Source: Tritrichomonas musculus (taxonomy: Eukaryota; Parabasalia; Tritrichomonadida; Tritrichomonadidae). Taken from it: DNA of 64,000 nucleotides. Of the stretch, positions 21,501-29,700 are shown in pieces. The DNA lies in NCBI GenBank assembly GCA_039105265.1, contig JAPFFF010000005.1:5689501-5753500 (forward strand). Reading direction: 5' to 3'. Positions within the stretch are counted from its first letter, which is position 1. The number at the start of each line of letters is the position of its first letter. Made by a program: the position numbers and the translations under genes. The notes under the pieces were generated by a model, which saw only the letters and a list, made by a program, of their open reading frames with translations, was not told the DNA's origin and ran no database searches.

Positions 21501-23843
21501 GATTTTGGAGAACTGTATGAAGATGGCCATGCAACAATATTTGCAACTACCATTCTACATATTGCTAATGAAAAAATTAAGCCAAGACAAGCTGCATTTA
21601 AACTTATGTGCTTAATGCTGACAAGAAAAAATGATATATTTACTACTGCAGCACCACTTGATTTAATGATGCCACTTACATCACCATCACCAACAGGTTA
21701 TCAAATCCAATCTCACCAATTTGGTGAGTTTGCGTCAACAGCAATTAAACCGGAATCAGCATTAACAGCATTTCGTTTGATTGCAGATGAGATGAATCAT
21801 ATGACTCAAAATCCAAAGCCTTTACTAGATTCACTCGTTGATATTAGCCCAATTTTAGCACAAGCACAGCCATTAAAAGATGTTATTTTGACATTAATTC
21901 GTATTTCATCACAATGCGATAATAATAATATTGGAATTGCAGTTTCTAATAAAAATCTCTGGGTGAACTTTTCTAAAGCAATTAAGAACACAAATAATGA
22001 AGACAATTCTAATACTCTTCTTCAAACAATTTTTGAATACGGAACATCTCAAGAAGATATTAAATCAATGGCTAGCCAGTTATCAGTTACTGCTCTCTCA
22101 TATATATTCCTTATCTTTCCTGAAAAAACCACATCATTTTTGCTGCCACAACTTCTTGATCAATATAAAGTTAAAATGGCACCATTAGATAATCTTAATG
22201 AATTCTTTGAAAATGCAAAATTAACATTTTCACCAACAAAACAGCAAATTATATCTGCAAATGCTCTTTCTCAAATTTTCTTAATGATTGAAGATAATCA
22301 GCAATTTAAGTCGCTATTCTCAGCTGAATACACAAATCTTTTAATTGTATCCATCTTTATTCGAAGTGAAGAAATGTACAACATCGGAACTTTTCATCCA
22401 CTACTTGAAAGTTTCTTAGACGCTGCACTTTTTAGGTTTTCAGATAGTACTGATAAATTCTCTACAAATTTGAAAGCTTTACAAGAAGCAAATCTTATTA
22501 CTAGAGCAACCACAATTGATCCTCAATATCGAATTATTACAGAAGAAGGAAGTAGCTCACTTCTTGCTTATGATGAAATTGCAATTCAAACACTTATCTT
22601 CTTGTTCACAATGAATATTGATCCATCATTCCATGAAAAATTCTTTGGAATTCTTTTAGCATTGGCTTTCCAAATCGATCCAGATAATGAAAGAACGAGC
22701 GAACCATTCCTTATTCTCATGCATATTGGTACAAAAATGACAACAATTTCACTTTTCTACATTATTCTTTATACACTTTATTGTGTTCGTACTAATAAAA
22801 CACAAATGCTTGATTGCGTTGTTGATTGTGTTCGAAGTCACTTATTATCTGATGTTTTGGATGTTGACGATTTTGAAACAGAAGCAATGCCAATCATTAT
22901 AGTTTTCATTCTTTATCTCTCTATGAAGTTGAAACAATCACAATCTCTTCATATAATGAAAGTTCTTTATGAAATTATTAATCAAGTTATTGAAAGACTT
23001 TCAAATTCAGAAGATGGCCTTCGTGTATTCAATAAAGTTGTTAAATATCTTGATAAATTTAATGGCGATGAGTACATTGCCTCGATTATGACAAAATTCA
23101 TCTTTGATCTGAAATCATTTGGTGATACAAGCTGCGAAGAAATAATTAAATGCTTGGCAGCTCTATCTAAGATTTATAATACAGATGATAACTGGTGCGC
23201 TCTGCTAGCTGACTTAACTGATGGCGCTCGATATTTCATTGGAGAATGTGGAGGAAAAATGGCCGAAAGAGTACTTCCTAATCGGGAATTCAAGACACCT
23301 GAAGAATTCGCAAATCATATTTACCAAACATATAAGAAAGATGAAAAATCTGAAAATAAACTTAATTTCGTTATTTCTTACATTTGCAATATTCTTTGCA
23401 CTTCGGCTTCTCTCGATTTGAATAAAGAATCTGCTGTATTAATCATGCTTCAAGCAATTGTTCAACATGAACAGTATCAATCAACACAAGCTTTAACAGA
23501 GAACTTGATAAAATTCCTTTCACTCATATCGACATCTTGCGATGAAAAATACAAGATGATCGCAGCTCCTTTAGTCATCTCTCTTGTTACTAAATCTAAA
23601 GACCATTTACAGCCTGAATGTTACAGTTATATCGCAATGAAGCCAAAATTCCAAACACTGAAGATGAAACAATATAATTCGTTCAAAACAGTAGATAGAA
23701 CTTTGGTTGATCCTTCTTCTTTACCTCAGTTCTCCTTCTTCAATATTAGCGGAATTGAAAAAACTGTCATTTCTGATTTGTGGGATTTTGTTGCATCTGA
23801 AATTGATGTTGATGATAATGATGTAAGGTATATAACCCCTTAA
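18531..23843 (+). CDS. 1770-residue HEAT/ARM solenoid protein, Furry/PAG1-like candidate
   Basis: A very large uninterrupted frame made of alpha-helical repeats throughout, without catalytic motifs or membrane segments. One stretch, NDVWVLINKWSSKAKHTPFC followed by LQSMLTNTFPSFF (about residues 295-335), resembles the K-x3-K-x2-HW ... LLCVS...F block of the Furry/MOR2/Pag1/Tao3 cell-morphogenesis family, which scaffolds NDR kinases. The preceding segments (FEELEVYVFKFLSHIL, LKFLEALTVIIKNL) also fit that family's N-terminal region. The length is at the short end for Furry. Another solenoid scaffold is possible. The end, FVASEIDVDDNDVRYITP, is acidic. The gene is intact and intronless. Confidence 0.5.
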   Translation: MSNPSAEKIINDICMQWYSTLALNICHSLETDSKTLEAKIPSLSGGSNSAEAVDKLKKATKIMDLYKPQVVKQMLHALNCTLLDFALDPRFPKIFSSIVTSMHALFTLPYSGTAKVKALHTDHVLQNEKLTPFEELEVYVFKFLSHILTTASSDSQSSYVRQIQSNVIPIIFRFLEHDQPNGVRTAAGQIASALSVSPQHCTSMIELFWTRFEKCKKDEDFRNFSSLIDGITNLSLSLETPEYQKVSVGFFKSFLDHAKKIERGVLRLKFLEALTVIIKNLNTSDRAAGSNEYTKQLNDVWVLINKWSSKAKHTPFCYTFLQSMLTNTFPSFFVAQHGQGFLDMIIKYSKNEPEQSLNLLVEWMKSVPNEYVKNADFQTNMKNTIFPFLFPMNKDNVSRSLKYKSINYIDQLVEIVAQVAIKQNEIYIEFINSIFNVPTPQGSQDAESMRKIKMICIKSIAHLAQTNPKALVPIADRLNQYTEPILFQKGTPEFENVLPAFPQVMPKDNNKVKQIIDALYEYSFPTSEEISPENSLRSASFSSLSYYLEENVSLDKNLNLPVSFITKSVKGLALQPILTTLNNLSYLLKLADIISKNLSKSIPDFQKIKNNSASSSAAEIKNMLTTVYHETFPLLISPDKSSRDIVQEFIIMFNSDVFQNLAKIAFDGDENNFSLPNFISQIPPEVDIIKKLPEIPKESKAAASDYFDYLLRFWKTNDQKIDPTLVPRICIALSYLCCEPNQSTQQFYLVMLNKLKQNPTSQEFLLMMQQLSPELLTPLCQEFSNYMSKNNLSQKNFWPQIVIFYSALSNRPEFKELLTKSDFDTFMKLFIGMLWRSADERQNTISLTEKALKTTSTYIDNQETKKILDDVDSTDFITYIVKNGIITADDGKNIPSTAVDVILSTLHRIFSYTKIPSVEDFIILRGYLTSISLAYQTDERIQLLVCQVLSDILCLNPNQLKPIFEIIFSKDENLSSHAILAIGNAYQAHDDFGELYEDGHATIFATTILHIANEKIKPRQAAFKLMCLMLTRKNDIFTTAAPLDLMMPLTSPSPTGYQIQSHQFGEFASTAIKPESALTAFRLIADEMNHMTQNPKPLLDSLVDISPILAQAQPLKDVILTLIRISSQCDNNNIGIAVSNKNLWVNFSKAIKNTNNEDNSNTLLQTIFEYGTSQEDIKSMASQLSVTALSYIFLIFPEKTTSFLLPQLLDQYKVKMAPLDNLNEFFENAKLTFSPTKQQIISANALSQIFLMIEDNQQFKSLFSAEYTNLLIVSIFIRSEEMYNIGTFHPLLESFLDAALFRFSDSTDKFSTNLKALQEANLITRATTIDPQYRIITEEGSSSLLAYDEIAIQTLIFLFTMNIDPSFHEKFFGILLALAFQIDPDNERTSEPFLILMHIGTKMTTISLFYIILYTLYCVRTNKTQMLDCVVDCVRSHLLSDVLDVDDFETEAMPIIIVFILYLSMKLKQSQSLHIMKVLYEIINQVIERLSNSEDGLRVFNKVVKYLDKFNGDEYIASIMTKFIFDLKSFGDTSCEEIIKCLAALSKIYNTDDNWCALLADLTDGARYFIGECGGKMAERVLPNREFKTPEEFANHIYQTYKKDEKSENKLNFVISYICNILCTSASLDLNKESAVLIMLQAIVQHEQYQSTQALTENLIKFLSLISTSCDEKYKMIAAPLVISLVTKSKDHLQPECYSYIAMKPKFQTLKMKQYNSFKTVDRTLVDPSSLPQFSFFNISGIEKTVISDLWDFVASEIDVDDNDVRYITP

Positions 23844-23988
23844 AAGTAAATTATTTTTATTTTTTAAAAATATTGAAAATAAAACAAAAAACTATTTATT
23901 TGACGCTTTATTTTTAAATATAGAAATAAATTACAAGATCCTTATTTATAAAACATACACAAATAATAATATTAAACATAATAGAAAC

Positions 23989-24678
23989 CTAGGCATTATT
24001 ATGATCCTGGGTTTGGTCTTGGGCTGATGATTCCTTATTTTCATTTATGGTAGAAATCTGTTTGATGGTTTTCTCAGGGTTATTAAATATTTCGTTAATA
24101 GTAGAATGAGCAAAGAGCTTATTTTTTGTTTCTTCATCAAGCTTGAATAAAGCTTCCCGAATTTCAAAAACAAGATCTTCACCAACTGGCAACTCATTGT
24201 TAATTTCAGGTATTTCCCATTGAAGCTTCTTTATTAACGATGGAGGATTTAAAAGAGTTTTGGCTAGCTTACGTAATATTTTAAATCGTTTTATACCGAT
24301 TAGATTTGCTTGAGATGAAGGAACAGGAACGCAATGCTTATTAAAAATCTTTTGTAAAATTAGTGCACTATCATACCCTGGAGTATTCTTGGCATTATAG
24401 GAAAATGCATTTTCCCAAATTGATGACATATCATAAACCCATTCATGAACATAAAGGTAAGCGTTGTGATTAAGTCTTTCTAAAACCTCCTTAAACCACA
24501 TAGGGTTCTTAATTACTAATATGTACTCTTCATAATTTGGAACTGAGAATTTTGGATGATCTCTGAAAAAAAATGAATATGGCGACGAAAGCATTTCTTT
24601 GGTGCGATCAATACACCATTTTCGACTGAATGCATTGAACTCCTGAAATTTAATATTGCCCTTATTCAGTCCTTGCAT
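23989..24678 (-). CDS. Bromodomain protein
   Basis: A 229-residue protein. Residues of about 15-125 form a bromodomain: FFFRDHPKFSVPNYEEYILVIKNPMWFKEVLERLNHNAYLYVHEWVYDMSSIWENAFSYNAKNTPGY. The PNYEEYILVIKNPM phrase corresponds to the usual P-D-Y--IIK-PMD, and SYNAKNTP to the Y-N-xx-N/S acetyl-lysine pocket with its asparagine (N in SYNAKNTP). The aspartate after PM is replaced by tryptophan. The C-terminal half has a conserved-looking LPVGEDLVFEIREALFKLDEETKNKLFAH stretch that may be an ET-like helical region, and an Asn/Gln/Asp-rich tail. Its role would be reading acetylated histones. Confidence 0.82.
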   Translation of the reverse strand: MQGLNKGNIKFQEFNAFSRKWCIDRTKEMLSSPYSFFFRDHPKFSVPNYEEYILVIKNPMWFKEVLERLNHNAYLYVHEWVYDMSSIWENAFSYNAKNTPGYDSALILQKIFNKHCVPVPSSQANLIGIKRFKILRKLAKTLLNPPSLIKKLQWEIPEINNELPVGEDLVFEIREALFKLDEETKNKLFAHSTINEIFNNPEKTIKQISTINENKESSAQDQTQDHNNA

Positions 24679-25283
24679 CTATAATGTTAGTTGAAAATAA
24701 AAGTTGAGCTCAGTAATTCAGTTTAATCTCGCCATATCCCTTTCGGGGTTGGAGCCTAACTGCGGAATTTAAGAGAATCATCAGAGCCAAAAAAACATAC
24801 TTTGTATCAAATGTTTCATATACAATAAAAAATGAAGAGACCATTGCCTTTTTTTTATTTCACATTTCATATAGAATTATCATATTTCTATCAAAATTTG
24901 ACCTTATATTGGCTAAATAATATTCTTTTTATTTTGTTGTTTCAAAAGAAAAATAAGCTATTATATCCAGTTCAGCTGTTTTACATGATGAAATTAATTT
25001 CAATCGATAACGAATATCGAGAATGCAAGCCATAAAATTTATACTATTTCAAAATAAATTTAAATAATGCTTTCAATACTGAATATAGAATTTTTTTTGT
25101 GAATGACCAATGTAGATTAATAAATAAAACATACTTATTGTGTATAATCATCATATTTTTATAAATGACATTCAAATTCTTTCATACAGTCTAACTTTTT
25201 GTAAAGTAGTAAATATATTCTATATTTTATAGAAAAAGATTCATCCAAAATTTTTTTTTAAGCATAATTCGAATTTATTTTAG
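24679..25283. other. Intergenic stretch
   Basis: Mostly AT-rich. A patch at about 24730-24770 (CCCTTTCGGGG, then GGAGCC) has unusually high GC and a small hairpin. It lies 50-90 bases upstream of the divergent bromodomain gene. I see no gene. Confidence 0.4.
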
Positions 25284-26465
25284 ATGTCGAGTGTTTTCAC
25301 ACCTATCTCAAACAATCGATCCGCATCATTTAGCGATACAGATCTCATAGCACTCGAAAAATGGACAGATGAAGAAAGAAAGAATTTATGTCTCACAATA
25401 TGGGTTGATGCTTCAATCTTAAGAATCGCACTTTGTCCAACAAAAGATGCAAAAAAAGCTATTTATCTTCCAGCTGTTCCAGTCAACAAAGCAACTGATT
25501 TTCATGAAAGTTATATGAGTTTACGAAATTCCTTTGCCAAGTATCGATGCGTCGTTGTTTTCTCCACTATCTCATTTGCAGGACCTCTTTCTCAAGATAA
25601 CGTTGTTATTACAAATTGGACATGTGAGGTTCAGGAGCGTGTTATTCATTTTGCAACATTACCATTTGACTTATTCCCACTTGATCGAAGAATGTTTATG
25701 AATGATCTTCAAGCAGCATCCTATGGTATTTTATCTAAATACATTAGTAACACAATTAATGAAATTTTTGTTCCATTATGGAAAAGCGATTCAAAAGAAA
25801 CAAATGGCATTTTATTGGATGGAAACTCAGCTGTATGTTGGATTGGCGATGGTGTTGGTATTAGTTACATTTGTCGAAATGAATCATCAGAGCATAACTG
25901 TGTTGTTTCTTCAGAATGCTCTCATGCGCAATGCACACTTTGTAGTCCAAATGATCCTTTGTACCAAACTGAATACGAGCTACTCAAATTTGTTTCTCAC
26001 AAGGTATATGCTGGATCTCATGATCCAGAATGGGAAGACTTAGGATGCATCAGAGGAGGTGAAATGATTTATCGCTTTTTGAAACAACGTCAAGGCATCA
26101 AGTTAGCTGAATGGCCCAAATATAACAGAATTCGAGAAATGGCATTACAAAACGAAGATCCAGACGCTTTACTCGCATTTAGACTTCACTACCGCTTTAT
26201 TATTCGTGCTATGCAATCGTTCTCTCTTGGAATTCAATGCCAACGAATGTTCCTAATTTCTGAACATCATGTTAAAAATATGGAAGTTATTGCTAAATTT
26301 GTTCATGAGCTTCATGACAATTTCATTGATCATCCAAGAAGTGAATGGCTTAAAAAGGTCAACATATATGCTCAATGCAAGTCATCATCGTTTGCATTAT
26401 CAGGTGGTCTCTTTTTGGCAAGAATTTTTGCATCGTCTCATCTTGAAGATGATGATTCCTTTTAG
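25284..26465 (+). CDS. Glucokinase-like protein (bacterial Glk type), probably divergent
   Basis: A 393-residue protein colinear with the bacterial-type glucokinases that trichomonads use. Visible matches are FAGPLSQDNVVITNWTCE (GPV...TN..W), FMNDLQAASYGI (the NDxxAxxxG catalytic aspartate block), CWIGDGVGIS (LGxGTGLG), SECSHAQCTLCSPNDP (E-GGH block) and WEDLGCIRGGEMIYRFL (E-x-LSGxGL-xxIY). However, the N-terminal phosphate-1 motif, normally DxGGTN, reads WVDASILRIAL, and the glycines of GTG and GGH are partly lost. I infer weak or no kinase activity, perhaps a regulatory paralogue. A direct functional call is not possible from sequence alone. Confidence 0.7.
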   Translation: MSSVFTPISNNRSASFSDTDLIALEKWTDEERKNLCLTIWVDASILRIALCPTKDAKKAIYLPAVPVNKATDFHESYMSLRNSFAKYRCVVVFSTISFAGPLSQDNVVITNWTCEVQERVIHFATLPFDLFPLDRRMFMNDLQAASYGILSKYISNTINEIFVPLWKSDSKETNGILLDGNSAVCWIGDGVGISYICRNESSEHNCVVSSECSHAQCTLCSPNDPLYQTEYELLKFVSHKVYAGSHDPEWEDLGCIRGGEMIYRFLKQRQGIKLAEWPKYNRIREMALQNEDPDALLAFRLHYRFIIRAMQSFSLGIQCQRMFLISEHHVKNMEVIAKFVHELHDNFIDHPRSEWLKKVNIYAQCKSSSFALSGGLFLARIFASSHLEDDDSF

Positions 26466-26734
26466 GTAAGAATTTTTTTGATAAATTTTCATATTATTTA
26501 AATGAAATCTTTTGGGTACTAAATTTATTTTTTTCATTATTTACAATTAAGAAATATATATTTTTAATGGGCTAGTTCATATTCAAATTTATAATCCAAG
26601 ATATGGAAATGATTTTTTATTTGAAAATTATTGACATATATTATTGATTTTTTTGAGTGAGTTCATTGAAAAATTCAATTATGAATAGAAAGAAAAAGGG
26701 AATAAATTTATTCCCATTCTAAAGCTGCTTCAAA

Positions 26735-29700
26735 ATGGATAGTAATTATCCATTAGTGAAATGGGTTATTCGAAAATTTTCAACAATTAGTGATGAAGTT
26801 TGCTCAAAAACGTTTAAAATTGGAGATTATAATATTCAATTATCATCAAAAAACTTTAAATATTTATTTTTCCCATTTAATATTAAAGTCAAAATCAAAA
26901 TCAACTCTCCTTCAAAAAAGAGGAAAAAAATTAGAGCCAAAATCTCATTAAAAATCAGAAATGCAATGGAAAACAGCAATTTATTAATTCAAGAAGAAGT
27001 TATATTTAGAAGCCCAGAATATGAATATGTTGTTAAAACAGGATTGACTCAAGAAAATTTATGTGATGATGATCTTGGATGGGTATCAAATGATAAGATC
27101 AAAATATATTTTAAAATCGAGTTTAAAAAATCTCAATATTATGAAACAAGTGAATTTGAAGAAGAGGAATCAAAATTTGAAAGTGAGCAAGCAAGTCAAG
27201 ATGAATCAGAATCTGAAAGTGAATCAGAAGAAATTATTAGACAAAATTATTACGATTTTAAAATATATGATTTTATGAATGAGATTTCCCCTGTTCTTAA
27301 ATTTAATAATTTTGAAATTAAACTTTCAGCACGTACACAAAACAATTATCCAGTTATTATCTTTGAATTCTTCACCAGACAAAAGGTTAAAATCTTATTT
27401 ACATTCAAACTTCTCAATTTCAAATATGAAAAAAATTTTATATGTGAATTACAAAAGCGTAAGTTTTCATCTGAAATTTCTTATCATAATAATACATATT
27501 CGAAAAAAACTGAAATTATTTTTGAAAGAACTTCTATTGATGAAATAGAAGATAGCCAAAATGGATTTTTAAAATATAACCAGTATGCAGTTTTAAATGT
27601 TCGTTTTTATAATCTTCAGCAAAAAGAAGAATACATTCAGCGTTATGATATAAGATCAATGAATAATGCTCACTACTATCAGGATTACAGTTTACATTCT
27701 AACTATAATTATCATAACCCAAGAATTGATTTAATTAATAATAATAACAATAATAGTAGTTCTAACTATAGATATATTTATCGTGATACTTCCAAAGAAG
27801 ATACTGGCTATGTTGGTCTTCAAAATCAAGGCGCTACATGCTATATGAATTCTCTTCTTCAATCACTTTTTCACATTCCTGCTTTTAGGAAGATTGTATA
27901 CAATATGCCAACAAGTGAACAAGATGACATAAAAACTTCAATTCCTTTATGCTTGCAAAGATTATTTGCTAAGCTACAATTTAGCAGTGAAAACTGCTCA
28001 ACTAAAGAATTGACAACTTCTTTTGGCTGGAATGATCATCAAACATTTATTCAGCATGATGTTCAAGAATTTTGCACGGTTTTGATTGACAAGCTTTCAG
28101 AGAAAATGAAAGGAACACCACTCGAAAATTCGTTATCGTCCCTTCTTGGGGGTAAATTTAAGTCCTATATTCGTTGCGTAGACGTTGATTACGAAAGTAG
28201 TAAAATTGAAGACTTTTTTGACCTTTCCATGATCGTTAAAGGATGTGCTGATTTAAAAAAGTCTTTTGAAACTTATGTGGAACCAGAGCACTTGGATGGC
28301 GATAACCAATATAAGACTGATGAATATGGACCGCAAAACGCAATAATGGGAACAGAGTTCATTCAATTTCCGCCCATATTACACATTCATCTTAGAAGGT
28401 TCGAATTTGATTATCAGACAATGCGAATGACCAAAATAAATGATAAATTCGAATTTCCTTTATCAATTGACTTAGGACCTTACATGGCAAATAATATATC
28501 AAATAGCCAAAGTAACGAAGATAAAAGACATGATAATAATGAAGGTGATGGCGAAAATCAAACAAAAAATGAAGACGATGGCGAAAATCAAATGAAAAAT
28601 GAAGACGATGGTGAAAATCAAATGAAAAATGAAGACGATGGCGAAATTCAAACAAAAAATGAAGACGATGACGAAAATCAAATGAAAAATGAAGACGATG
28701 GTGAAAGCAAAACGAGTGATAGTATTTATGATCTTTATGGCGTTCTTGTTCATAGTGGTTCAATTTCTGGCGGGCATTATTTTGCATTTTTACGAACGAG
28801 CACAAGTCCTCAATGGTTCAAATTTAATGATTCACGCGTCTCAAAAGCTTCAATAAGTGAAGCAGTTGAAGATAATTTTGGAGGATCTTCTGGATCATAT
28901 TCTGAAAAGTCTTATTCAGCATACATGCTTGTTTATATTCGTAGAAATCAAGCTGATGAAATTATGGAGCCTATTAATGAAGATGATATTCCTGCTTATT
29001 TAGTAAAATACGCCAAAGGAGTTCCCTCATCAAGTAATAAAAATGAGAATGCAAATGAAAATGGAGGAAACAACGAGTCTCAGGCGAATGAAATAAAATC
29101 TTTAAATATTGTTGTTTTTCCTGAAATTGGCATTAAATTCAATTCAATTCTGGGATTATCTGGGTACTCTATAAACAAATTATGTAAAAAGATCATTATG
29201 CCTGATATGTTCCCAGATACCGATAATAATAATAATGAGAATAGTGAAAATAAAAGTATGAATAAGCTAACTCATAAATTAGTATATGATAGAGTTTCAC
29301 AAGAACTTAACATTGATCGTAACTCATTTCGCCTTTTGTTGTTTTTAGGCAATCTTCTGTATCTTGTTTTTCAAGATGATGATCAAACAGTTGAAAAAGA
29401 TATGATTTTTTTTGTCCAAAATAAGCCACTCGATTCAACTGTAGATATTACCAGCTATTCTAGCCAAGGTGTAAGAAATATTATTTTTATGAAATTCTTT
29501 TATCCTTTAGCAGAATTTCCATTTTATTATATTGGAACAAAAGAACTTCCCAAAAATGAGCCAATTAGCTTTCTTTTTCCATTTGTAAGAGATGCAATTG
29601 GACTTAGCGAAGATGCCGAGCTTAACGTTTATCAACAATACTCATCTTATTATCATCCTGTTGATCCTTCATCTTTTTGCAATATCCAATGCCAAAATTA

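Noticed and set aside
24832-25035. 67-codon frame upstream of the glucokinase-like gene
   Set aside because: Low-complexity AT-rich translation with no motif; the surrounding sequence has intergenic character.
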